The notes beneath the pieces are model-generated. The model was not told where the DNA came from, did no database searches, and worked only from the letters and a program-made list of their open reading frames with translations. From Pseudomonas monteilii (GTDB lineage Bacteria; Pseudomonadota; Gammaproteobacteria; Pseudomonadales; Pseudomonadaceae): a stretch of DNA of 64,000 nucleotides. Position 1 is the first letter of the stretch; every line of letters begins with the position of its first letter. Of this stretch, positions 1 to 10,423 are shown piece by piece. Both the position numbers and the translations under genes were made by a program. The DNA lies in NCBI GenBank assembly GCA_001534745.1, contig CP013997.1:3286001-3350000 (forward strand). Direction: 5' to 3'.

Positions 1-1697
1 TGGGTGGCCGAGTGGTTCAGCGCGGTGGCCTGCTGCACGTCGGCGTCGACCTGGGTCTGGACCTGGGTGCCGACCTGCAGGTTGCCGCTGGCGACCACAC
101 CGTGGTGCAGGAAAGCGCCACCGGTCTTGGTGGTGTCACGCACGTCGAAGCGTACGTCGCCAGCCTGCAGATAGCCCATGTCGCCGATCTGGCCACCGGA
201 CTCGGCATAGAACGGCGTGCGGTCGAGCACGACCACGCCCTGCTCGCCTTCGCCCAGGTGCTCGACCGCGGCACCGTCCTTGTACAGCGCGACCACACGG
301 GCCTCGCCTTCGGTGGCGGCATACCCCAGGAACTCGGTGGCCACATCGACCTTGACCAGACTGTTGTAGTCCATGCCGAAGGCACTGGCCGAACGGGCGC
401 GTTCGCGCTGGGCGTTCATTTCCTGCTCGAAGCCGGCTTCATCGATGGTCAGGCTACGCTCGCGCGCGATGTCGGCGGTCAGGTCCATCGGGAAGCCATA
501 GGTGTCGTACAGCTTGAACACCACGTCGCCCGGTACCACGTCGCCCTGCAGCTGGCTCAGGTCCTGCTCGAGGATGCGCAGGCCCTGCTCCAGGGTCTTG
601 GCGAACTGCTCCTCTTCGGCTTTCAGGACGCGTTCGATGTGCGCCTGCTGGCTCTTGAGTTCGGGGAAGGCCTCGCCCATCTCGGCCACCAGCGCGGCGA
701 CGATCTGGTAGAAGAAGCTGCCCTTGGCACCGAGCTTGTTACCGTGGCGGCATGCCCGGCGAATGATGCGACGCAGCACGTAGCCACGGCCTTCGTTGGA
801 GGGCAGCACACCGTCGGCGATCAGGAAGCCGCAGGAACGGATATGGTCGGCCACGACCTTGAGCGAGGCCTGGGCCTCGTTCTGGCAGCCGATGGCCTGG
901 GCAGAAGCGGCGAGCAGGTTCTGGAACAGGTCGATCTCGTAGTTCGAGTGCACGTGCTGCAGCACGGCGCTGATGCGCTCCAGGCCCATGCCGGTGTCCA
1001 CCGACGGTGCGGGCAATGGGTGCAGCACGCCGTCGGCGGTGCGGTTGAACTGCATGAAGACGTTGTTCCAGATCTCGATGTAGCGGTCACCGTCTTCTTC
1101 CGGCGAACCGGGTGGGCCGCCCCAGATGTCGGCGCCGTGATCGTAGAAGATCTCGGTGCACGGGCCGCACGGGCCGGTGTCGCCCATGGTCCAGAAGTTG
1201 TCGGACGCATAAGGCGCGCCCTTGTTGTCGCCGATGCGCACCATGCGCTCGGCCGGCACGCCGATCTCCTGGGTCCAGATGTCGTAGGCCTCGTCGTCGG
1301 TGGCGTAGACGGTGACCCACAGCTTGTCCTTGGGCAGGCCCAGCCACTGTTCCGAGGTCAGGAAGGTCCAGGCGAAGGTGATCGCGTCACGCTTGAAGTA
1401 GTCACCGAAGCTGAAGTTGCCGAGCATCTCGAAGAACGTGTGATGGCGCGCGGTGTAGCCGACGTTTTCCAGGTCGTTGTGCTTGCCGCCGGCACGCACG
1501 CACTTCTGGCTGCTCACGGCGCGGGTGTAGGCGCGCTTTTCCTGGCCCAGGAAGCAGTCCTTGAACTGGTTCATGCCGGCATTGGTGAACAGCAGGGTGG
1601 GGTCGTTGTTCGGAATCAGCGAACTGGAGGCGACGCGGGTATGCCCTTGCTCTTCGAAGAAGCGAAGGAAGGCTTCACGGATTTCTGCGCTTTTCAT
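1..1697 (-). CDS. alaS: Alanyl-tRNA synthetase, N-terminal part (runs off window)
   Basis: Class II aminoacyl-tRNA synthetase that charges tRNA-Ala in the cytoplasm. About 565 codons are present from ATG at 1697. The N-terminus ([19 protein letters not shown], then [19 protein letters not shown]) is the conserved catalytic start of AlaRS. Further on are the aminoacylation core, the tRNA-recognition region and the start of the editing domain. The last visible residues, LNHSAT, are the start of the HSATHLL-type editing motif, so the C-terminal third lies outside the window. No frameshift is seen. The sequence upstream of the start carries two REP units and no gene. Confidence 0.97.
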   Translation of the reverse strand, partial: MKSAEIREAFLRFFEEQGHTRVASSSLIPNNDPTLLFTNAGMNQFKDCFLGQEKRAYTRAVSSQKCVRAGGKHNDLENVGYTARHHTFFEMLGNFSFGDYFKRDAITFAWTFLTSEQWLGLPKDKLWVTVYATDDEAYDIWTQEIGVPAERMVRIGDNKGAPYASDNFWTMGDTGPCGPCTEIFYDHGADIWGGPPGSPEEDGDRYIEIWNNVFMQFNRTADGVLHPLPAPSVDTGMGLERISAVLQHVHSNYEIDLFQNLLAASAQAIGCQNEAQASLKVVADHIRSCGFLIADGVLPSNEGRGYVLRRIIRRACRHGNKLGAKGSFFYQIVAALVAEMGEAFPELKSQQAHIERVLKAEEEQFAKTLEQGLRILEQDLSQLQGDVVPGDVVFKLYDTYGFPMDLTADIARERSLTIDEAGFEQEMNAQRERARSASAFGMDYNSLVKVDVATEFLGYAATEGEARVVALYKDGAAVEHLGEGEQGVVVLDRTPFYAESGGQIGDMGYLQAGDVRFDVRDTTKTGGAFLHHGVVASGNLQVGTQVQTQVDADVQQATALNHSAT

Positions 1698-1906
1698 AGA
1701 TTCTTCCACGGAAACGGCGGCCTTGAGGCAAGGCAAAGGGCCGCATTATATCGGTCCTGCAGTCTCGGTGCAGTGTTTATACGACAGAAACAGTCGTTTG
1801 GACGGTTTTTCAGGCCATGCCGGTGCCAACGATGCACCGCGATGCTAAAGCCTGCTTTTCACGCCTGGCAAGTCATCGCCTGCCCTGCCCCCTGCACGAC
1901 GCATGT

Positions 1907-1974
1907 TGTGGGGGCTTGCCCGCGATGCACGCGGTGACGGACCGGACGCTATCGCGGGCAAGCCCGCTCCCACA
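1907..1974. repeat. REP palindrome pair upstream of alaS
   Basis: Two REP units face each other: a left arm reading TGTGGGGGCTTGCCCGCGAT and a right arm reading ATCGCGGGCAAGCCCGCTCC. This is the abundant P. putida-type REP. It forms a long hairpin and lies in the 557-base gap between alaS and the M91-like gene. The rest of that gap, apart from the second REP at 2021, shows no gene. Confidence 0.85.
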
Positions 1975-2020
1975 AGCTGCTTGCCCAGCCATGCCTGCAC
2001 CGACGACTGCAAAGGTCTGG

Positions 2021-2085
2021 GTGGGAGCTGGCTTGCCAGCGATAGGGCCCTGTCAGGCGCCGCCTGCGTCGCGGGCAAGCCCAGG
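2021..2085. repeat. Second REP pair, variant arms
   Basis: The left arm GTGGGAGCTGGCTTGCCAGC faces a right arm GTCGCGGGCAAGCCC. The left arm belongs to the same variant that makes up the array at 9941-10345 and the copy at 57456. It lies just upstream of the M91-like gene. Confidence 0.75.
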
Positions 2086-2254
2086 CGTGGTCATGGGTAG
2101 GCGACCCTGGAAATCGATGGCGAATTCTCCCACCCCCTGCCCTGCCCCAAGGCGCCGCACTAGATAACTACCTCGTACCTGCCTGCCAGGGCCCTAGCCT
2201 GGAGTCCCCGGCCGCTGTCGGCCAGGGACAGTCCAACGCCAACGAGGTCATCCC

Positions 2255-3427
2255 ATGAACCCCAACCCGACGTATTTCATTTCTGGAAGAACCAGCGGCT
2301 ACGCCCAGTGGAAGGAAACCTTCAGCGCCGAGCAGACGCTGCATCGGCTGCTGGAATACCGCGACGACAAGCTGGACATCTACCTGGAGCAGGTCTGGAA
2401 CAAGGACGGCCAGACACCCACCCGCCACCACATGGTGCTTGAAAGCAAGACGCCAGGCGCGATCATCGATGTCACCCCTTATGACTGCCACCTGCTGGCC
2501 GTGATCAACGGCAGGCGCTTCGTGCTGGCGCCCACCCCCGCGCAGACGCTCATCATCAACACCGTGAACGGCCCGACGCGCATCAACGTGGCGGACGAGG
2601 TGAACACGCCCGTGCTCATCCAGACCGAGAACGGTAGCAGCAGCATCAAGACCGGAGGCGGGATCACGGAAGTGTTCACCGGCAAGGGTGACATCGACAT
2701 CACCGTGGGCCAGGGGCTCGCCTTCATCCTCAGCGCCTCGGACACGTGCCGCATCCAGGGCAACGTGCTGATCGACAACCCTCACGGCTCGGGTATCTAT
2801 GCGCGCCAGCGTCCCGGCGACGCGCGTTTCGAAGCGCCGCTGGCACCGTCGCTGGCCACCCTCGCCCAACACACCTTCCACATCAAGGGCGATGCTCGCT
2901 TCGTCCAGGCCGTGGAAAACCACCTCACCTTCCTGCGCCATACCCGCTGTGGTCAGCAACTGTTGACCCAGTTGGCCAAGCGCTCCTGGATCCAGGTCAG
3001 CGAGACGCCCCATGCGACCCGGTTCGACGTCTCGGTGTCGGACCCTTCCGAAGAAGATCACCACCTGCAACAGGATGCGCAAGGGCAATGGACGGCAGGA
3101 TGGCCCGCCGAGGGCGGCTACCTGGCGCTGAACCTGACGCGCTCGGACAGCGACAACCTGCCGCTGCTGGACTTCTATCGCTGCCTGTGCGAAGCCTACA
3201 ATGCCTTCACCGGCACCACCATTCCGGGCCTGGCGACGGTGGACACCTATGACTACCGGGCGGTCGAGGTCGCCAAGGCACACCTGCAAGCGATTGGCCT
3301 GGAAACGGACGTGTTCTACGATTTCGACCAGAACCCTGCCACAGCGCCTACCGACACCAACCCTTCACCCTTCACCGAGAATGCGCTGCGCGTCGAACTG
3401 GGCCTTCCACGCCGCCGCTACTACTGA
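2255..3427 (+). CDS. M91-like (NleD/HopH-type) effector-family protein lacking the zinc motif
   Basis: 390 residues, no signal peptide and no membrane segment. The C-terminal half resembles M91 zinc metallopeptidases, a family of type III effectors and related Pseudomonas proteins. It has the segment HIKGDARFVQAVENHL (209-224), a Gly/Leu-rich TRCGQQLLTQL (230-240) and a C-terminal signature SPFTENALRVELGLPRRRYY (371-390). Where family members carry HExxHAY, this protein has R309-C-L-C-E313-A-Y, so the two His ligands and the catalytic Glu are absent. Residues 100-185 are Gly/Asn/Asp-rich with beta-strand-like repeats. The gene stands alone between alaS and the ast operon and is flanked by REPs on the left, which suggests an accessory insertion. 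Family assignment is by recalled motif similarity; activity as a protease looks unlikely. Confidence 0.6.
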   Translation: MNPNPTYFISGRTSGYAQWKETFSAEQTLHRLLEYRDDKLDIYLEQVWNKDGQTPTRHHMVLESKTPGAIIDVTPYDCHLLAVINGRRFVLAPTPAQTLIINTVNGPTRINVADEVNTPVLIQTENGSSSIKTGGGITEVFTGKGDIDITVGQGLAFILSASDTCRIQGNVLIDNPHGSGIYARQRPGDARFEAPLAPSLATLAQHTFHIKGDARFVQAVENHLTFLRHTRCGQQLLTQLAKRSWIQVSETPHATRFDVSVSDPSEEDHHLQQDAQGQWTAGWPAEGGYLALNLTRSDSDNLPLLDFYRCLCEAYNAFTGTTIPGLATVDTYDYRAVEVAKAHLQAIGLETDVFYDFDQNPATAPTDTNPSPFTENALRVELGLPRRRYY

Positions 3428-3445
3428 GTCGCCCCCTCGGACCGG

Positions 3446-3473
3446 AACGCACGGCGGCATCGCCCCGTGCGTT
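3446..3473. terminator. Bidirectional terminator between convergent genes
   Basis: A 9-bp stem AACGCACGG / CCGTGCGTT (3446-3454 and 3465-3473) with a 10-base loop, placed in the 52-base gap between the convergent M91-like gene and astE. The T-run is short, so efficiency is uncertain. Confidence 0.6.
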
Positions 3474-3479
3474 TCCTCG

Positions 3480-4487
3480 TCATCCCAGCCGCTGCCCGGC
3501 ATCCGGCACGACCAGAAGCCCTGCCGTCGAACCGTTGCGCGCCTTGGGATCGGGAAACAGAAGACGCGTGCCCTCCTCCTCCACCACCCACCGTGTTCCG
3601 GCCAGGTCCTCGGCCAGCAGCACGCCCGGACTGAGTTCGGTGAAATGTGCGATATCGGCCGGTACGTGCAGGCGAAAGTTGTCGCTGTACTTGACGATTT
3701 CACGGGCGACACTGAAGAGCTGCACGCCGTCCAGCGAGTCGTCGCATGGCGGCTGGGTCGCCTCGATGAGACACGCCAGCCACGCCTGCCACGCGTCGAC
3801 GATGGCCGTCTGGCGTTGGGCCGAGACATGGGCCTGACCCAACTCGAGGGTGAAGGCCTCGGCTCTCAACTGTTCGTAGGTGAAGGCACTGAAGGTCGCC
3901 GAGGGCTTGTCTTGCAGCAGCACCGCCTGCACCCCGGCCGACGCCAGGCGTGCCAGTTCACGACGCGAATGCGCACGTCCGGGCTGGAAAGGGTATACCG
4001 CGAAGCGCTCGAACACCGAACCGCGAACGGTCGTGTGCAGGTCGTAATGCAGACGGCTGCGCCCCGGGAGGCTGAAAAAGCCCCGGGCGATCTGCTCCAG
4101 TTCGGCGACACGCAGGGCCTCCACGCCACTGGACTGCGCATGACGACCGTTGAACAGGCGGTTGGCGTCCTGCTCGATGAAGGGCTTGCCCGCGCGGATC
4201 GCCGCGGGATTGCCGAACAGGAACAGCACGCGCACCCTGGGTATCAGCGTGCCGCTGGCGATACCGTGCAACAGCCGCTCGAGCAGCTCGACGGGCGCCG
4301 TCTCATGACCATGGATGCCGGCGGACAACATCAGGTCCAACCCGCAGTGCGCAGGCTCGGCCGGACACACCTCGAGCGCACCTTCGGCCAGCCAGCGCAA
4401 GCGCACGCCCTTGACAGTCACTTGAGTCTTCTCGGCCGGTTCGTGGCCGGAGAGCGTCAGTTCAAGCAATTTGCCCAGGGCGAGCAT
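3480..4487 (-). CDS. astE: Succinylglutamate desuccinylase
   Basis: Last enzyme of the arginine succinyltransferase (AST) pathway; it hydrolyses N-succinylglutamate to glutamate and succinate. 335 residues, the usual family length. It is an aspartoacylase/AstE-type zinc hydrolase: SAGIHGHE supplies ligands H59 and E62, and YDLHT supplies H151. An ATG at 4487 is preceded by a good GGAGG ribosome site. It is the last gene of the ast operon, 10 bases after the small acidic gene. The complete pathway needs AstD, which is not in this cluster. Confidence 0.95.
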   Translation of the reverse strand: MLALGKLLELTLSGHEPAEKTQVTVKGVRLRWLAEGALEVCPAEPAHCGLDLMLSAGIHGHETAPVELLERLLHGIASGTLIPRVRVLFLFGNPAAIRAGKPFIEQDANRLFNGRHAQSSGVEALRVAELEQIARGFFSLPGRSRLHYDLHTTVRGSVFERFAVYPFQPGRAHSRRELARLASAGVQAVLLQDKPSATFSAFTYEQLRAEAFTLELGQAHVSAQRQTAIVDAWQAWLACLIEATQPPCDDSLDGVQLFSVAREIVKYSDNFRLHVPADIAHFTELSPGVLLAEDLAGTRWVVEEEGTRLLFPDPKARNGSTAGLLVVPDAGQRLG

Positions 4488-4497
4488 GGACGCCTCC

Positions 4498-4788
4498 TCA
4501 GTGATGGTGCCCGCAATCAGGGCCGTGCACGTGGTCGTCGTCTTCGCCCGCCTCGGCAGGCTCCATCTCCAGCTGCAGGCTGACCAGGTTGGTGGCCATG
4601 GGGCGCAGCAACAGGTTGGCGTACTCGGTATCGCCCTCCTCGACGTCCACCCCGATCAGCAACTGACCGCGGCCATCCTGCTGGATCCACACCTCCTTGC
4701 CTTGCCAGACCACCGCCATGCGGGTGCAGGACGTTTCCAACTGGGTGCCGTCGTCGTCTTCGAGGATCAGGCGCAGGGCATCGGACAT
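4498..4788 (-). CDS. Small acidic, His-tailed protein of the ast operon
   Basis: 96 residues starting [16 protein letters not shown] and ending in an acidic, histidine-rich tail ([18 protein letters not shown]). A short conserved gene sits at this place between astB and astE in Pseudomonas and is often named 'topoisomerase II' in databases, a name the sequence does not support. The tail could bind metal, which is inference only. It is 14 bases downstream of the astB stop and 10 bases upstream of astE, so it is presumably co-transcribed. Function unknown. Confidence 0.8.
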   Translation of the reverse strand: MSDALRLILEDDDGTQLETSCTRMAVVWQGKEVWIQQDGRGQLLIGVDVEEGDTEYANLLLRPMATNLVSLQLEMEPAEAGEDDDHVHGPDCGHHH

Positions 4789-4802
4789 ATCGGGTTCTCT
4801 CT

Positions 4803-6152
4803 TCAAGGGTGACATTGGAAAGGATAGACGCTGCCCAGGCACAGGAGCTGGGTCAGTTCGTCGAGCGCGGTACGGCATTCGTCCAGCAGGCTCGGGTCGG
4901 CCAGGTCCGATTCGCTCAGGCGGTCGCGGTAATGCCGGTCGACCCAGTGCAGCAAGGTGTCGTACAGCGCCGGGGTCATGATAACCCCTGGGTTGACCGC
5001 CGCCAGTTCGGCGTCCTTGAGCGCGACCCGTAGTCGCAGGCACGCCGGGCCCCCACCGTTCTGCATGCTCTGCTTGAGGTCGATGGCCTTGACCTCGGTG
5101 ATCGGGCCTTCGTCGGCCAGTACCTGCTGCAGGTAGGTCCAGACGCGCGGGTGGTGACGGCACTCGTCGGGCACCAGCAGCAGCATCGACCCGTCGGCAC
5201 GGCTCAGCAGCTGACTGTTGAACAGGTAGGACCGTACGGCGTCCTCGACCGGCACGGCCGCCCGTGGCACCTGCACCGAACGCAGGACACCGCCGAGCCG
5301 GTCCAGACCGTCGCGCAATTGCGCCAGCACCGCGTCGCCGTCGAGGAACGCATCCTGGTGGTGGAACAGCACGTCGCCACTGCCCACGGCGATCACATCG
5401 TTGTGGAACACGCCCTGATCGATCACGGCGGGATTCTGCTGGGCATAGATCACACGCGCCGGATCCAGGCCATGCAGCCGGGCCACCGCCTGGGACGCTT
5501 CGAGGGTCTGGCGGGCGGGATAGCGCTGCGGGGCCGGGTAGCGTGCGTCGAACGCACTGCGTCCGAACACGAAGAACTCGAGCCCTGGCTCGCCGTGGTC
5601 GCGGCACAGCCGGGTGTGGTTGGCGGCGCCTTCGTCGCCGAACTGCATGACCGCTGGCAAGGCCGGGTGATGGGCGAAATGCGCCGGGTCGGCGAACATG
5701 GCGGCCAGGACGCGGCTGGTGGTCGGGTGCTCCAGGCTGCGATGGTACTTGCAGTTGAGGTTGGCCGCGGTGAAATGCACGCGCCCGTCGGCCGTGTCGG
5801 CGCTGGGGCTGACGGTGGCGGCATTGGCGACCCACATGCTCGAGGCCGAGCAGCTGGCGAGCAGCAGCGGCATCGCCTCGCGCGCGGCCTGCCGCACCAC
5901 CTCGGCATCGCTGCCGCCGAACCCCAGGCGCCGCAGGGTGGCGATGTCCGGGCGCTCCTGCGGTGCCAGGACACCTTGCACGAAGCCCAGGTCCATCAGC
6001 GTCTTCATCTTCGCCAGCCCTTGGCGCGCCGCTTCACGCGGATTGGACGCCTGCTGGCTGTTGCGCTGCGAGGCGACGTTGCCCTGGGACAGGCCGCCGT
6101 AGTTGTGGGTCGGCCCGACCAGGCCGTCGAAATTCACTTCATGGGCCTTCAT
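4803..6152 (-). CDS. astB: N-succinylarginine dihydrolase
   Basis: Second AST step: N2-succinylarginine to N2-succinylornithine plus CO2 and ammonia. 449 residues, as in the family, starting [20 protein letters not shown], the typical AstB N-terminus (guanidino-modifying enzyme fold). The ATG at 6152 has a GCGAGGGC ribosome site. The reading frame stays open for 31 further codons upstream, but those residues look non-coding. astB begins only 46 bases after the aruG stop; in other Pseudomonas astD occupies this place. Confidence 0.96.
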   Translation of the reverse strand: MKAHEVNFDGLVGPTHNYGGLSQGNVASQRNSQQASNPREAARQGLAKMKTLMDLGFVQGVLAPQERPDIATLRRLGFGGSDAEVVRQAAREAMPLLLASCSASSMWVANAATVSPSADTADGRVHFTAANLNCKYHRSLEHPTTSRVLAAMFADPAHFAHHPALPAVMQFGDEGAANHTRLCRDHGEPGLEFFVFGRSAFDARYPAPQRYPARQTLEASQAVARLHGLDPARVIYAQQNPAVIDQGVFHNDVIAVGSGDVLFHHQDAFLDGDAVLAQLRDGLDRLGGVLRSVQVPRAAVPVEDAVRSYLFNSQLLSRADGSMLLLVPDECRHHPRVWTYLQQVLADEGPITEVKAIDLKQSMQNGGGPACLRLRVALKDAELAAVNPGVIMTPALYDTLLHWVDRHYRDRLSESDLADPSLLDECRTALDELTQLLCLGSVYPFQCHP

Positions 6153-6198
6153 CGTGCGCCCTCGCCCGCGCAGGCTCGACGGTTCCAGGTGCGGCACT

Positions 6199-7230
6199 TC
6201 ACGCCTGCGACTCCCGCCCCGACGACATTGGCACCGCGCGGACATGATCGCCCGCGCCCAGGCGCAGACGCCGGGCGGTGAGCGGATCGACCACCAGGGT
6301 GCCGGCCGCCAGGCGGGCCGGCGCCGCTGCGATGCGGCAGGCCTCGCGCTTGCGGTTGTGGATCAGGTAGACCGGCGCATCGTCGCCTGGCGTGCCGATC
6401 GCCAGCACCAGGGTCTGGCTGTCACGCACGGCGCGGATCTTGCCGGTCTCGCACTCGATCGCCGGCCCGGCATCGAAGATATCGACGTAGCCCTGGTAGT
6501 TGAAGCCCTCGCCGCTGAGAATGCTCAGCGCCGGCTGGGTGTCGGCGTGCACCTGGCCGATGACCTCGCGGGCCGCCGGCGACAGGAAGCACGTGTACAG
6601 CGGGAAGCGCGGCATCAGCTCGGCGATGAACGACTTGTTGCCGACGCCGGTGAGGTAGTCGGCCTGGCTGAACTCCATCTTGAAGAAGTGCCGCCCCAGG
6701 CTTTCCCAGAACGGCGAGCGGCCCGCCTCGTCGCAGATCCCGCGCATCTCGGCCATGACCTTGCGCCCGAACAGCTCGGGGAATTCGGCGATGAACAGCA
6801 AGCGCGCCTTGGACAGCAGCCGCCCGTTCAGGCCACTGCGGTGCTCGCTATGCAGGAACAGCGAACACAGCTCGGCGTTGCCGGTCAGGTCGTTGGCCAG
6901 GAACAGGGTGGGAATTTCCCGGAAGATGTTCAATTCGTGGGACGCGCTGACCGTCAGGCCGACCCGGAAGTTGTAGCATGGCTCGCGCAGGCCGACGCCG
7001 CCGGCGATGGCGCTGATGCCCACCACCAGGCCCTCGTCGTCCTCGAGCACGAACAGGTAATCGGTATCGGGACGCTCGGCCTGCCCGGCGAAGCTCTTCT
7101 CGGCCCAGGTGATGCGCTGGGCCAGACGCTCTTCGTTGGCCGGCAAGGTGGTCAGCCCGGTCTTGCCGGTGCTGCGCGCCAGCTCGATCAGCGCCGGCAG
7201 GTCGCTGCTGCGTACGGGACGAACGATCAT
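6199..7230 (-). CDS. aruG: Arginine N-succinyltransferase, beta subunit
   Basis: First AST step: arginine plus succinyl-CoA gives N2-succinylarginine. 343 residues starting [20 protein letters not shown], the AstA-family GNAT-like fold. Pseudomonas carries two AstA paralogues that act as subunits, and this is the second, promoter-distal one. It follows aruF by 58 bases. The C-terminus ([12 protein letters not shown]) looks complete, so whatever removed astD did not visibly truncate this gene. Confidence 0.94.
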   Translation of the reverse strand: MIVRPVRSSDLPALIELARSTGKTGLTTLPANEERLAQRITWAEKSFAGQAERPDTDYLFVLEDDEGLVVGISAIAGGVGLREPCYNFRVGLTVSASHELNIFREIPTLFLANDLTGNAELCSLFLHSEHRSGLNGRLLSKARLLFIAEFPELFGRKVMAEMRGICDEAGRSPFWESLGRHFFKMEFSQADYLTGVGNKSFIAELMPRFPLYTCFLSPAAREVIGQVHADTQPALSILSGEGFNYQGYVDIFDAGPAIECETGKIRAVRDSQTLVLAIGTPGDDAPVYLIHNRKREACRIAAAPARLAAGTLVVDPLTARRLRLGAGDHVRAVPMSSGRESQA

Positions 7231-7288
7231 GCTCTCTCCTTGTGCGGCGCCGGGCGGCTGCCGCGAAACTCGGCCTGGGCCACAGGCA

Positions 7289-8308
7289 TCAGACGGCCAC
7301 CAGACGCACGTACGCACCGGCGTCGAGCAGCAGGGCATCGGCGCTCTGACGGTCGAGCGTGACCGGCTGGCCAGGCGTCCAGTCCAGCTTCAGCAGTACC
7401 GCGCGAAACTCCTGCAGCTGGCCGTTGCTGACCAGGTAGGCCCGGCTGCCCGCCGTCGCCTGTTCGACGATGTCGACCGGCACCGACTGGCTCTGGGCGA
7501 TCGAACGGATGCCGGACACCCGCGCATGCAAGGTCGGGCCACCGTCGAAGATGTCGACATAATGCTCGGCCTCGAAGCCTTCGCGCATGAGGATGTCGAA
7601 GGTGATCTGCGCCCGCGGGTGCACCAGGCCCATGGCCTCCTGGGCAGCGTCGGGCAGCAGCGGCACGTAAATCGGGTAATGGGGCATCAGCTCGGCCAGG
7701 AACGTGCGGCTCTTGAGCCCGCAGAGGCGCTCGGCCTCGGCATAGTGCATGTCGAAGAAGTGCCGCCCGATGGCATCCCAGAACGGCGACTGACCCTGCT
7801 CGTCGCTGTGCCCGACGATCTCGGTCACCACCGACTCGGCGAAGCGCTCCGGGTGATCGGCCATGAACAGCAGCCGCCCGCGCGAGTTGAGTTCGGCCCA
7901 GACCGACTCGACATGCTCGGGCACCACGTAGAAGCTGGTCAGCAGGCTGTTGCCGGTCAGGTCGTGACACAGCGACAGCACATGGATCTTGTTGTGGATC
8001 TTCAGCTCGCGCGAGGCGTGCATGAAGGTCTCGTTGCGAAAGCTGTAGAACGGCTCGGAATACCCGGCCGAGGCGACGATCGCCGAACAGCCGGCCAGGG
8101 CGCCGGTGGCGGTGTCCTCGAGGACGAAGAAATAGCTTTCCTCGCCGTTGAAGCTGACTTCGGCGGCGAACGAGGCTTCCGACGCGGCGATCTTGTCGCC
8201 CAGCCGGGTCGCGTCGTCGGGCAACGAGGTGACACCCACCGGGCTATCGGCGGCCATGCGCTGCACATCGTTCAGGTCAGCCATCTGCGCAGGGCGCATC
8301 ACCAGCAT
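7289..8308 (-). CDS. aruF: Arginine/ornithine N-succinyltransferase, alpha subunit
   Basis: 339 residues starting MLVMRPAQMADLNDVQRMAA. Paralogue of AruG: both share SPFW(D/E)(A/S)(I/L)GRHFF and LVHPRAQ/QVHADTQ-type blocks. With AruG it forms the succinyltransferase that opens the AST pathway. The ATG at 8308 is preceded by AAAGGAG. It lies 121 bases downstream of astC in the same direction. Confidence 0.93.
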   Translation of the reverse strand: MLVMRPAQMADLNDVQRMAADSPVGVTSLPDDATRLGDKIAASEASFAAEVSFNGEESYFFVLEDTATGALAGCSAIVASAGYSEPFYSFRNETFMHASRELKIHNKIHVLSLCHDLTGNSLLTSFYVVPEHVESVWAELNSRGRLLFMADHPERFAESVVTEIVGHSDEQGQSPFWDAIGRHFFDMHYAEAERLCGLKSRTFLAELMPHYPIYVPLLPDAAQEAMGLVHPRAQITFDILMREGFEAEHYVDIFDGGPTLHARVSGIRSIAQSQSVPVDIVEQATAGSRAYLVSNGQLQEFRAVLLKLDWTPGQPVTLDRQSADALLLDAGAYVRLVAV

Positions 8309-8429
8309 GGTGTCACTCCTTTGAAAGCACACACCGCCGCAGCGGCGCGAGGGGTGGCGGCCTTTTGGCAGAGGTCGCCATGAAGATTCGGTCACTGCCA
8401 CCTCCCGCAAGGGCGGCGGCATCCGTCGA

Positions 8430-10345
<1,916 letters not shown>

Positions 10346-10423
10346 AGCCCAATCCACGGCTACCTGTCAGAAGGAGGCATGGCTGTCCAGGTCGAGAAGC
10401 GCTACCCGGCCAACCCTCCCCTC

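Noticed and set aside
12..1937. Long plus-strand open frame opposite alaS
   Set aside because: It is antisense to a clearly conserved synthetase gene; long antisense frames are expected at this GC content and the protein shows no family features.
3201..4583. 460-codon plus-strand frame across the M91-like gene end and astE
   Set aside because: It overlaps two supported genes, one on each strand, and the translation has no domain.
6153..6245. Upstream in-frame extension of astB as a remnant of astD
   Set aside because: 31 codons without recognisable AstD sequence; an open frame of this length is unremarkable here.
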